Source of the DNA: Microdochium bolleyi
Lineage: Eukaryota > Ascomycota > Sordariomycetes > Xylariales > Microdochiaceae
DNA: 64,000 bases
Assembly: GCA_001566295.1 (NCBI GenBank)
Contig: KQ964255.1
Location: 558,001-622,000 of the forward strand
Reading direction: 5' to 3'
Shown here: in pieces, positions 31,381-40,634 of the stretch
Numbering within the stretch: position 1 is the first letter of the stretch
Layout of the letters: each line of letters opens with the position of its first letter
Notes under the pieces: model-generated
The model's input: the letters and a program-made list of their open reading frames with translations, nothing else
The model's database searches: none
Told to the model about the DNA's origin: nothing
Made by a program: the position numbers and the translations under genes

Positions 31381-32838
31381 CTAAACAATGTCATCATGGA
31401 GGTGCTCGTCAACCACGAAAGCTACGCCAACTGTCTCCCAAGGCGTGTCCGGGTGCGATGGCACCGATGGCTGGGGCGTGGAACCACCACGACCGCCACC
31501 ACCGCCGCCACCACCGCCGCGGTTCTGGCCACGGTAACCACCGCCACCACGATTCTGGCCACCGTGACCGTTCTGGCCACCGCGACCACCGCGACCACTG
31601 GCATTCTGACCAGACTGGCCACCAAGACCGCCTCGGCCACCACGACCTTGGCTATGGGGGACCATGGTACCGGCACCGCTGCCACTGAGGTTGTTGCCCT
31701 GGGCGGCGGTCTCCGGACGGACGCGCTTGGGCATGCGACCCTCGATGACCTTTGGCCGGGTCTTGTGCCAGGCTGTGCGAGCCTCCACATACTCCTTCTT
31801 CGGGGCGCCGCCCTTTATGTTGAAGACCTCCTCCATCAGATCCTGGTCGCTGATGGAGCGGCTAGCCGCACCCCGCCAGGCTTGACGCTGCTGGTTGAGG
31901 TTCTTCTTGGAGAAGTCAGTGCCCAACCAATGCGTGCGCGCAGCTTGCGGCACGGGAGGCACCGCTTCCGTCATGTCTGGGAGCGCGACGGTAGTTTGAC
32001 GCTGCTGCTCGCCGGGGTCATCCATACGCATCTCTTTGTCGCCATTGTCGCCCTTTTCGCCATTGTCATCGAGAAGGGTACCAAGACTGCTCCCGGCCGT
32101 CAACGCTCGGAGGCTGTCCGCTGTCGTCATGGGCGCGGACATGATATTGCGCGGATTCGCCTTTTTTCTTGTCGTCGCCTTAGTGCCAGGTGTGGCTGCT
32201 AATATGGCCTCCAGTCGCGCAATCCTGGCATACAGACTTTGCGTCTCGGCGTCTTCCGCCGGCTGAGGCGCATGTGGCCCCGGAGGAGGAGCCATCACTG
32301 CAAGCTGCTGCGGCTGGGGTCGCGGCTGGGGTTGCGGCTGGTAATACTGCGGATACTGCTGCAGCTGCTGCTGGTATTGCTGCACCGGCGGCTGCCAATG
32401 GGGTTGCTGATGCTGTGACTGCTGTTGATACGGCGGCTGCCAATACACATGGCCACCATACGGCTGCAATGATTGCAGAGGCTGGGGAGGTAGCTGGTAG
32501 TTCTGGCCGTGGTACTGATACGGCTGAGGTGGTGATGCCATGTCCTGCAGGTGTGGCTGGGGTGTAGTGGGCTGCAGGAACGCTGGCAGTTGCTGATACT
32601 GCTGCGGTGGCAGTACGGCCCAATGCTGGGGCGGCGGTTGCTGCTGGACAATGCCATGGTAAGGCACGATTTGAGCAGTCTGTGCTGTTTGCGCTGGCCA
32701 CGGCTGCGATGGCGGAAAGGGGCTCGTGCCAGGAGGGATGTGGTCTGCCGATGGGCCAAAGTGCGCGTAGCTACGCGTATTGTCATCCTCTCTGGACCTC
32801 TCCTGGCCTCTTGTCGTCTGGTTGCTTCGTGAATCCAT
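31381..32838 (-). CDS. Unrecognised Gln/Pro-rich prion-like protein with coiled coil and C-terminal RGG block
   Basis: Intronless, 485 aa, starting MDSRSNQTTRG. Residues about 35-200 are Gln/Pro/Tyr-rich (QQYQQLPAFLQPTTPQP, HWQPPVQQYQQQLQQYPQYY), a prion-like composition. A short coiled coil follows (TQSLYARIARLEAILA, about 207-222). A more ordered middle (about 300-375) has WLGTDFSKKNLNQQRQAWRG, then EEVFNIKGG and ARTAWHKTRPKVIEGRMPKR. A Gly/Arg/Asn-rich block (about 395-455) has many RGG and RGGRGG units. The end is WETVGVAFVVDEHLHDDIV. This combination is common in proteins of ribonucleoprotein granules, but I recognise no family and no RRM or helicase. Neighbours on both sides have similar disordered or coiled-coil character. 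Confidence 0.55.
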   Translation of the reverse strand: MDSRSNQTTRGQERSREDDNTRSYAHFGPSADHIPPGTSPFPPSQPWPAQTAQTAQIVPYHGIVQQQPPPQHWAVLPPQQYQQLPAFLQPTTPQPHLQDMASPPQPYQYHGQNYQLPPQPLQSLQPYGGHVYWQPPYQQQSQHQQPHWQPPVQQYQQQLQQYPQYYQPQPQPRPQPQQLAVMAPPPGPHAPQPAEDAETQSLYARIARLEAILAATPGTKATTRKKANPRNIMSAPMTTADSLRALTAGSSLGTLLDDNGEKGDNGDKEMRMDDPGEQQRQTTVALPDMTEAVPPVPQAARTHWLGTDFSKKNLNQQRQAWRGAASRSISDQDLMEEVFNIKGGAPKKEYVEARTAWHKTRPKVIEGRMPKRVRPETAAQGNNLSGSGAGTMVPHSQGRGGRGGLGGQSGQNASGRGGRGGQNGHGGQNRGGGGYRGQNRGGGGGGGGGRGGSTPQPSVPSHPDTPWETVGVAFVVDEHLHDDIV

Positions 32839-33393
32839 TGCCTGTAGTGCGCAGGGCCTCGCGGCTGATCAAGAGACTTAACCAAAAAGATTTGGGACTG
32901 GGGGATCGATGGCAGTGCAGTGTCTGATTTGCGTGGCAGTGAGGCACCCCAGGGACTTCGAGATTTCTCGAGACGCGACCTGTGTCAGCGGAGGAGACAT
33001 TATAATAGTCCGTGCACAGTCTCGCGCACAAGTCTGACTTGCGCTAGAGATTTTGGTGGGACCGTTGTGGGGGAGGTGGTTGCCTCTTCAGGCAGCGACC
33101 GTGGTTGTGACTGGCCGTTATGACCCTGTCCGAGGTTGCCAGCAAAATTAGCGCAGTTGCAAGACAGAGCTCTAACACGGACGGCAACCAGGGTGGATCC
33201 GCTTTGGAAAGACCACAGCCTGACACGACTGGACAGCAGTGAAGTTCAGCGTCCGGTCGCGCTTGCATCCAGGCGAGGACGGTCGAATTTGGAAGTGTTC
33301 TCAGTGCCTTTCAGCGCGCCACGCCACCACCACCACCACCACTATCTCTTCCCGTGCTTCCATCGAAGAGCGATCACGCACACCACACACAAG
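32839..33393. other. Divergent promoter region between two unrecognised genes
   Basis: The frame of the downstream gene is open upstream to 33136 but without ATG. A CAC-repeat (CCACCACCACCACCACCAC, about 33323-33342) lies in the probable leader. Confidence 0.4.
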
Positions 33394-34119
33394 ATGCCTG
33401 GTGGCTACGGCTACAAGAAGAAGCGTTCGTTGGGCAAGAACAAGGACGAGCGGCCAGCCTGGCTCATGAGCAAGCCACACGACCCTGACGCCATCGTCCC
33501 TTGTCACGTCGCGAAGGGTACGGGAGCTGCCATGCTCAAGGCGCCGGTCGAGGTTGAGCCCGTCAACTTGCTGCCGAACAGCACCTCCGCCAGTGTCCTG
33601 AACGATGGATCGGCTCGCCAGAGCAACATGACGGCCGCCGCCGCCGCCGCCGCAACCACCAGCGCCAACGACAACCTCCCGACGACCCGTGACGCCGACG
33701 ACGACGATGACATTTACTCGAACACGGACGCTGCCATAGATGGCAGTGCTCGGGAGATCGCAGGCTCGCCGGCTCAGGGGCTTCTGCGAAGCCAGGAACC
33801 TCCACCGCAGCAAGAGGCGGAGCAGCAGCTGACGACTGACGACATGATGAGCCTGTTTCGGGAAATGAACCAGGCCATCGCGACCCAGACCCGACGGCTG
33901 GACGAGATGACTCGAGCCCATCATGAGCTTATGAACACCATGGCGCTGGCTTTCACCACGCGCATGAACCGTCTAAGGGCACAACTGGAGGCGCAGGTCG
34001 ACACGCTCCAGACTTTACAGGAGTCGCCCGAGATGTGGCAACGTCTGCGAGACCTCCTGCCTCGGGGCCAGTCGCAGACGGGCGACGCGAGCAATAATGC
34101 GTCAGAACAAGACAGCTGA
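33394..34119 (+). CDS. Unrecognised basic-N-terminus / coiled-coil protein
   Basis: Intronless, 241 aa from ATG 33394 in good context (CACAAGATGCC). The N-terminus is strongly basic (GYGYKKKRSLGKNKDER), possibly a nuclear or nucleolar signal. A disordered middle has a poly-Ala run (TAAAAAAAATT) and an Asp run (DADDDDDIYS). Residues about 150-225 form a long amphipathic helix (DDMMSLFREMNQAIATQTRR, then LAFTTRMNRLRAQLEAQVDT) predicted as coiled coil. The layout (disorder, acidic patch, coiled coil) resembles the gene at 29406, which also has a coiled coil of Met/Gln/Arg type. No family is recognised. Confidence 0.55.
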   Translation: MPGGYGYKKKRSLGKNKDERPAWLMSKPHDPDAIVPCHVAKGTGAAMLKAPVEVEPVNLLPNSTSASVLNDGSARQSNMTAAAAAAATTSANDNLPTTRDADDDDDIYSNTDAAIDGSAREIAGSPAQGLLRSQEPPPQQEAEQQLTTDDMMSLFREMNQAIATQTRRLDEMTRAHHELMNTMALAFTTRMNRLRAQLEAQVDTLQTLQESPEMWQRLRDLLPRGQSQTGDASNNASEQDS

Positions 34120-34564
34120 GCCCACATCGGACCGAAGAGCAAGGCTACCATACGCCACGATTTGTGGCTGCTGGGCCTCGGGCATTCTTGTCGGCTTCAC
34201 CAACGGGGCGCGCGCCCATGCAGGATATAAATGAGGATGACTGCGGTAGCCTTCAGGCCGGACACTTTGGGTTGAAAAAGGTGCCCCGGGTGGGATTATG
34301 TAGCATGTGTTGCAAAAACCACATCCAGATCTTTCTTTATTGCATGGTACCGTGATTCGCTGTATTATGGTTCTCCTCTGCAAAAAATGGCAACCTGTCC
34401 CATCTGCTGAAGTCAGCCTCTTCAATGGAACACGGTCCATCGAGTCATCTGGACGTTTAGACTACCGTGGCCCAGACAGCTTCCCGTCGACCGTGCTCAA
34501 AGCAACCCTCCTGTCCTTCCCTCGTCTCGGGAAACCATCGCCCCCGCGCACCACTTTTCCACGC
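34120..34564. other. Convergent 3' spacer, no gene seen
   Basis: AT-richer spacer between the coiled-coil gene (+) and the sterol reductase (-). No coding signal. Confidence 0.4.
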
Positions 34565-36159
34565 TCAATATACGCCCGGCAAGATTCTCCACGGGACCTG
34601 CTTCTTGTACTCGACCCAGTCATCCCCATACTTCTCCGCGCACGCCCTGTCGTCCCTCCTCTCGCGATGGACGAGCAGCAACGCAAACCACGCCGAGTAG
34701 AAGTACGTTACAAGCATGCCCCATACAGCCACGTCACCGGGCACCAGCACGCGGCCATCCAGCATCATCTTCGCGCCAGCAGCACCCGTCGCCTCAGCCG
34801 CGGCGACGCTCCCCGCCGGCAGCATCACGAATCCGGCCAGACCGGTGGGCAGCGAGAAGGGGAGCGATTGCAGCCAGTCGCCGAAGTAGTTGATGTGCCG
34901 CGCCATCCCCCACCACCCGCTTGTGAGCAGCCTCGTGCCGCGCTTGGTCTGGATGTACGTCGCGCCTTTGAAACGCGGCACCTCGGGATCCTTCCGGAAC
35001 GCGATCTTCTCCGCGTTGCTCGCGCGGAAGATGTACACGCCCACGCCGAACGTCAGCAGCACGCCCGTGACGCCCAGAGGGCCCATGTGCACGGGGTACA
35101 TGGCCAGGTAGCGGCACTGCGTCGAGTACAGGAACGGCACCCAGACCATGTCGCCGAAGGTGAGCATGAAGCCGAGCCCGTCGGAGGCGAAGTCCATCAT
35201 GCCCAGGATTCCGCCCTCCGCCCACTGGCCCTCGAGGACGTAATACCCCTGCACGCCCGCCACGGCGAGGATGCTGTCGGACAGGAACCCGTAGTTACGG
35301 TACTGCTGTGCCATGAACGCACAGTTGAGCAGCACCCAGCCCGTCAGGCCGGGGCGCATGCCGAGCCACGTCTTGAGATCGACCTCGCCGATGCCCAAGG
35401 GCAATGTCCAGCGCGGGTTGAGCTCGCGCCCGATGAAGAAGTCGTAGACCACGTTGCCAGTGTGACCGCCGTGCGCGAGCTCGCGAAGCTGCGGGTTGCC
35501 GGGGACGACAGAGAAGCTGCCCCAGTACACGGCGATGGATATTGCGAAGGAGAGTAGGAGGTGTGCGGTCAGAAGCTGCAGGTAGTTGTCGGTGATGTAC
35601 CGCCAGAGGACGAAGTCTGCGCCGTAGAGGTAAGTGCCTATCGCGCAGGGAATGAGCTGGACCATTGTCGAAGAGAATGCTGCAAGATCAAGTCAGTCGG
35701 GAAGATCTAGGGCGGACATCATGGGTCGAAAAGCACCCACCATTGAACCGGTACAGCAGCGTCTTGCCAGACTTGCGCAGCTTGGTGCCCCTAACCTCCG
35801 TGGCCGGCAGCACACGGTGCAGCACAAGACTGACGAGGTAGTAGCCTAGCACAGCCGCGGTGGCTGACCAGCTCGAGAAACCGCGGAGTCCCTCATCGGG
35901 CCACGGGATCTGGGCCTTGAGAGCAGACCATGTCAGCGAGCGCGGACTGAGCAGAGCTGGCGCCGGGCAGCCGCTGATGTCGTTGCAGGCGAGGTACAGG
36001 ACGTTCATGAAGATGGGCAAGCCGATGACGATGGCCGCGGCCGCGGTGCTGGAAAAATCGGTTAGGCGAGCTTTGCCAAGCATGATCGAACTCGGGGAAC
36101 TGAACTTACGGGCTGCAAAAATCATACTTGACGTTTTTACTCTTCTTGTCTTTGGCCAT
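34565..36159 (-). CDS. erg24: Delta(14)-sterol reductase (ergosterol biosynthesis)
   Basis: Exons on the minus strand 36159-36110, 36048-35741 and 35679-34565, 490 aa, starting MAKDKKSKNVKYDF. The family landmarks are present: GRELNPRW, DLKTWLGMRPGLTGWVLLN, a TSGWWGMARHINYFGDWLQS motif (the ERG4/ERG24 signature), and the C-terminal KYGDDWVEYKKQVPWRILPG. About eight to nine hydrophobic segments indicate an ER multi-pass enzyme. It reduces the C14-15 double bond left by Erg11 using NADPH. The DLKTWLGMRPGL and NYFGDWL forms fit Erg24 better than Erg4. It is a morpholine-fungicide target class. This housekeeping gene lies inside the otherwise unrecognised 29-38 kb block. Confidence 0.9.
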
Positions 36160-37632
36160 TGGGAGTTGAGGGTTATGTAACAAGCTTTGTCGATGTTTCT
36201 TTCACAACAGCCCAGCTTTGGCGGTTATATTCTATGCAGCCGGCCAGCTCGGGGCCCGACTCAGAAATGGCACGACACGGAGCGTTTGACAGCCGGCGCG
36301 TGAGGTGGGGCGCGGAAGGACCGGGGGTGTCAGTGAGACTGTGATAATGGCACGATCGGGAAGTGCAGGTTCCGGCCGAACGGGCTTGGTCCGTGGCCCA
36401 CTTGGAGGCGGCGATTCGTGCAACCACAGTTGCTATGCTTCGGACGAGTTGTGTCGTCGTGTGATTCAGCACCACCAGTTCTCAGCGCACGTGCTCGTCC
36501 ACTACCTGTACACGGACAATGTCGACTCGCTCGAGACCAGCGGCGATCCAGGACCAGGAAGCGAGCAGGGAGCAAAAGAAGCGGCAGGAGCCAGACTCGG
36601 GACGCTGCTCGAGCTCACCGTTTCCTTAACTATGACCAGGCGATAGAAGGTTCTAAGCGAACGGCATAGGCTGTGGCCGCCGCAAACGCTGCGGGCCTGA
36701 CACTGGCCATGGTGCAGGACGCCGACGTCATGACCTGGCTGGTGTGCACGCCAAATGGACATACTTCTAATCGCCAACGGAGCACGTAGCTGGTCACTGA
36801 GAACTGCTCAAAGAAGGTATGAAAATATACCGCGAGTAGGAAGGCTGAGCTGGCTAGCCGTAAAGGACTAGCCGCACGCTGGCGTGTGTGGGTCAGCTCT
36901 GTCCGTTAGCCCGAACGGGTAAGTTTGCTCATGCACTCGCCATTATTGGTTCGCGTCGAACACCCTCCCCCACTCCTATCGTTGAGCCAATGGATGCCCT
37001 TTACAGCAGCCATGGAGATCTCCAAACTCGGGAACTAGAATATAGGTCCGAGAACCACCAGGACGCAATTCCGTACTCTGGATCTCTTACCCGCCGCTAC
37101 AGGACGTACTTCTCGCCAACTTCTCAGCGCTGACACGAGTGCTTATTCCGTGAGATGACTATTATGAGCGGGTGGCTTGCGGCTGCCGCTGCGGTTGGCT
37201 GAGTTATGGCGATGAAGCAGATAGATGGCCCAAGTGTATTTGCAGCGAGGACGCTTGGGACTGGCCGCCAGTGCGTTGCAGGGCGCGAGGTCACGGACGA
37301 TGGATTGGCTTTGTTTAGCAACGACTACAGTCGCTACCCGGCTCGCTTGATGCGCACACGAACAAGAGTCGACGAACCAACCAAGATAAGCGTAAGTGCA
37401 ACCCGACTCTGCCTCAGGCTGCGAAAAACAACCACGCCTCCCAAAGCATTCGCGGTCTGCTCGCACGAGAGAAAAACACCAGCAAGAGTCGGGCAATCGA
37501 GAAGCGCGACCCTTCTTTCAGCACAGGCTGCAGACAACCACCCCAGAGCGTCCGCTCGCACGATAGAGCATTCTCACGACCACTCCTGCTTCTTCACGAA
37601 GCATAAGCATTCACACCGCCGCCGCCTCCACA
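36160..37632. other. 1.5 kb intergenic region with a possible degenerate BTB-like fragment
   Basis: No intact gene is seen. Around 36305-36669 a short + frame contains HVLVHYLYTDNVDSL and, after a spacer, LGTLLEL, reminiscent of a fungal BTB/POZ fragment with a broken end (listed separately). The rest is broken on both strands. The final 130 bases before 37633 look like a leader. Confidence 0.4.
36305..36669 (+). pseudogene. Possible degenerate BTB/POZ-like fragment
   Basis: The frame 36305-36646 reads ...HHQFSAHVLVHYLYTDNVDSL then a Gly/Glu-rich spacer then ARLGTLLEL. In fungal BTB proteins a segment of the kind (F/V)xxLVHYLYTDxYxSL is followed after 20-30 residues by a (L)xxLLELYxxAxKY helix. 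Here the frame that would continue the helix (RFLNYDQAI) is the next one (+1), ending at 36669. No start, no upstream BTB strand and no continuation are visible. The match is short and could be chance. Confidence 0.2.
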
Positions 37633-38199
37633 ATGGTGGGATCGCCAGTCACGAGCGTCGCCGACCTCGAGGAGGCCATCAAGGTCTACCGCGCCGATGT
37701 GGAGGTCTCGATGGCGGGCCCGGACGTCCCCTCGTCAGTGGCTGCCAGCGTCAAGCTGGTCACCGAGCTCGTCAGCGAGGCTCCTGCGCTGATCCGTCGG
37801 CTAGATCAGCTTGCGCGTGACGCCAGGACCCTGCGGGACGACCAGGCTGCGCTCGCAGCCGCACGGCACGAGCTTGCGCTGCGCCAGGTTGTCATTGAAC
37901 AGCGCACCAGGAGTCTTAACTCCATGCAGGAAGTGCTTGACGCCAAGGAGGAGGTATTCAACCTGCAGTTCGATACCATGGAGGAGGAGGTCGACCGCGC
38001 CACGGCGACCGTCGCAGCTCGAGATCAGGAGCTTGAGGACTTGCGCAAAGTTCTAGTCAAGTCGATCGAGGACCTTAAGCGCCTCCGAACGGAACATCAC
38101 GATCTAGTCCGTTCGATTGACTCGACACTTGCGGATGTCAAGGACGTCGCCGCCCAAGTCACCGTGTCGGCTCTAGAGTCGGAGGACCTCAAGAGGTAG
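37633..38199 (+). CDS. Unrecognised coiled-coil protein
   Basis: Intronless, 188 aa, starting MVGSPVTSVAD. Residues about 48-180 are almost continuous heptad-type helix (RRLDQLARDARTLRDDQAAL, ALRQVVIEQRTRSLNSMQEV, DQELEDLRKVLVKSIEDLKR). There is no membrane segment, no Cys and no metal motif. It resembles the C-terminal halves of kinetochore, spindle-pole or septum coiled-coil proteins only in general composition. It is the fourth low-complexity or coiled-coil gene in 9 kb. Family unknown; codon use and clean boundaries support it as coding. Confidence 0.6.
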   Translation: MVGSPVTSVADLEEAIKVYRADVEVSMAGPDVPSSVAASVKLVTELVSEAPALIRRLDQLARDARTLRDDQAALAAARHELALRQVVIEQRTRSLNSMQEVLDAKEEVFNLQFDTMEEEVDRATATVAARDQELEDLRKVLVKSIEDLKRLRTEHHDLVRSIDSTLADVKDVAAQVTVSALESEDLKR

Positions 38200-38451
38200 T
38201 ACAACGTGTCACGGCCGCGATCGCTAGGTAGAACTGAATACGAGATTTCCGCAATGACCAAGTGCTTAGACCGTAGAGTGAATGATTGATTTTTGACGTG
38301 CTGCCGACTCCACAACGGAAGGGCGCGTCTCCTGACTAGCTCCGCGGACTCATTTCGGAGCCGGCGCCACCTCACTCATCTCCCCCGACAACATCGCTTG
38401 CCAATCCCCTCGGAGCTCCCACGACGGCATACCCAAAGCCAGCACTCCTCC

Positions 38452-39642
38452 ATGGACGACTTCCCCGACACGCACACGCAGCAGGGCCGCCGGGCCATGC
38501 GAGCGGCGCTGCTGGCGGGCAGCGACGACTTCATCGCCCAGATCCCCAAGATCGAGCTGCACGTGCACATCGAGGGCACGCTGACTCCGGACCTGCGGTG
38601 GCGGCTCGCCCGGCGCAACGGCATCCCCGTCCGCCTGGCTCCGCCCGCGAAGCACCCGCGCGAGCTGAAGTCCGCGGCGGACGTTGAGCGGGCGTACGGC
38701 GACGTCATCTCGAGCGCGCAGCTGGCCGAGTACGAGTCGCGCCGGCGGGCGGACCCGTCGCTGGAGATCCCGGCGACCTTCTTCGAGGCCTACTACTCGG
38801 GCTGCGACGTGCTGCGGACCCGCGCGGACTTTTACGACCTCGCGTACGAGCACTTCCAGCGCGCGGCGGGGATGAACGTGCGGTACTGCGAGGTATTCTT
38901 TGATCCGCAGAGCCACACGGCCCGGGGCGTCGCGTGGGACGACGTGATGGGCGGGCTGCGGGCGGCGCGGGACAGGGCCGCGTCCGAGCTCGGCGTCCGG
39001 GTCGCATACATCATGTGCTTCCTGCGCGACTCGCCCGTGAGCGCGGCCGTGGAGCACTACCAGCAGGCCCTCGCGTACCGCGACATGATTATCGGCTTCG
39101 GGCTCGACTCGAACGAGACGGGCCACCCGCCGTCGCTCTTCGACGAGGTCTTCGCGCAGGCTCGCAGGGACGGCTTCCGGATCACGGCCCACTGCGACGT
39201 CGGGCAGCGGGACACGCACGCCAACATCCGCCACGTGGCTGGCGCCCTGGGGGGCCGCGGGGCGGACCGCGTCGACCACGGGCTGAACGCCGCGGACCAG
39301 GCGGAGCTCATGGGGCTCGTCAAGGAAAGGGACGTCGGGCTGACCATCTGCCCGTGGGCGTACCTGCGCCGGTGGACGTACCGGGAGACGGCGGAGCGGC
39401 TGCGCGTGCTGCTGCGCGAGGGCGTCAAGTTCAGCATCTCGAGCGACAGCCCGGCGTACATGGACGACAGCTGGGTGCTGCACAATCTCCTGCTGGCCAA
39501 GAGGATGGGCGGCATGTCCGACGAGCAGGTCTTGGCGATGATGAAGACGGCGGTGGAGATGTCCTGGGCGAGCGCGGCAGTTAAGGCGGAGCTTGTGCAT
39601 GAGCTGGATGGCTTTTGGAGCGTCGGACGGATGGCATTGTAA
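38452..39642 (+). CDS. Adenosine/adenine deaminase-like amidohydrolase with altered active-site motif
   Basis: Intronless, 396 aa; start at ATG 38452 (CTCCATGGACGAC). The metal-binding H37-V-H39 (KIELHVHIEGTL), H247 (RITAHCDVG), H276 (RVDHGLNA) and D332 (ISSDSPAYM) place it in the ADA family (metal-dependent TIM-barrel deaminases). In classical adenosine and adenine deaminases the third block is His-Ala-Gly-Glu, where Glu protonates N1 of the purine. Here it is H247-C-D-V250, so the catalytic Glu position is Val, with an Asp next to it. This could mean a different substrate, an alternative acid, or loss of deaminase activity. Length agrees with fungal members (about 350-400). Confidence 0.85.
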   Translation: MDDFPDTHTQQGRRAMRAALLAGSDDFIAQIPKIELHVHIEGTLTPDLRWRLARRNGIPVRLAPPAKHPRELKSAADVERAYGDVISSAQLAEYESRRRADPSLEIPATFFEAYYSGCDVLRTRADFYDLAYEHFQRAAGMNVRYCEVFFDPQSHTARGVAWDDVMGGLRAARDRAASELGVRVAYIMCFLRDSPVSAAVEHYQQALAYRDMIIGFGLDSNETGHPPSLFDEVFAQARRDGFRITAHCDVGQRDTHANIRHVAGALGGRGADRVDHGLNAADQAELMGLVKERDVGLTICPWAYLRRWTYRETAERLRVLLREGVKFSISSDSPAYMDDSWVLHNLLLAKRMGGMSDEQVLAMMKTAVEMSWASAAVKAELVHELDGFWSVGRMAL

Positions 39643-40543
39643 TTACTCGGCCCAGCCAGGCCACCGTGCTGCACGTGGAGATCTGGCCAGCCTGAGACCA
39701 CCCTGCGGACCAGACTATCGTCATCGGTGCGGTCACTCCTCGCCCCCCCCCCCCATGGGCCATCAGTGGTGGCCGTTGATGCGCAGACAGCAGAGTCCCG
39801 CGTCGTGGGCGGAGGAGCGGGCATCTCTCCGCAGAAAGCTCACTCGCAGCCACGAAGCTTCGGCCAGCTGGTGCACCTGCGGCAGCTACTATAGCCCCGC
39901 CTGAGCGATCGTGGCTGTTGTGGCTGGCTGGACGGGCCAGATCGGGCGACCCGGCCTGCTTTCCGCCGGCGCAGAACAAAGGCAACCTGCGCTACTCAGA
40001 CCTTGGCCTTCGTGCATTGCATGTTTAGCGTGCCCTAAGCTTAACCCGGGTCCGCCCTCAGGCCACAACTGGACGCGTCAACAATCTCACGGTGCAAGCT
40101 TGCGCCGACGATCCTGATTTCGCATTGCCGTGGAGGGAGCAGATCAAGGACCATCTGCCAGGTCGACCTCTCAAGCTGATCTGACCCTGGGCCATCTCAC
40201 CTGGCACGAGATGCGGATCCGATGCCCTGCAAGATCCGGCAGACACAGCGAGTGTCGCCACAGATCGGACAGGGGCCAAGATCCATCCCCTGCAAGCTGC
40301 GGGTTGATGGAGCCTAGATTTAATAGTTCCGATCTAGTTGTCCAAAGGCCGCGTCCCTATCTCATTATACTTCGGGGCCGCCGCGGGGTAGTCGATGAGA
40401 TGGAGCCCTTCGAAGGCGGATGCTAATCGCCGTCGCCCACGGTCAGGGGCCAGACCAGGATGGTTCCCTAGCTGGACGCTGGAACAGCAATCTCGCCATG
40501 CAGGTGAGCATAAGCAAAGCCACGACGTGACCACGCCTCGGGC
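39643..40543. other. Intergenic, no gene seen
   Basis: GC-rich spacer broken by stops. It contains a C12 homopolymer at 39743-39754. The promoter of the Thr-rich secreted protein gene occupies the right end. Confidence 0.45.
39743..39754. repeat. C12 homopolymer
   Basis: Twelve consecutive C on the + strand in an intergenic region. It may be miscounted in assemblies. Confidence 0.8.
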
Positions 40544-40549
40544 TATATA
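40544..40549 (+). promoter_or_regulatory. TATA box of the Thr-rich secreted protein gene
   Basis: TATATA (in GGCTATATAGCC) lies 91 nt before the ATG at 40635, a usual distance for fungal genes with TATA promoters. Confidence 0.45.
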
Positions 40550-40634
40550 GCCTGCTACTGCCTCCTGGCAGCGAGATCTCGTCCCCTCTGGAGCAGCCAA
40601 CATTGCCCGGGCCTCACCCTTGTTCGCCGTCACG

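Noticed and set aside
31396..32202. 268-codon + strand frame opposite the Gln/Pro-rich gene
   Set aside because: The minus-strand frame is longer, has coherent Q/P, coiled-coil and RGG segments and a sensible start; the + frame is Thr/Ala/Val repeat readout of the antisense of Gly codons.
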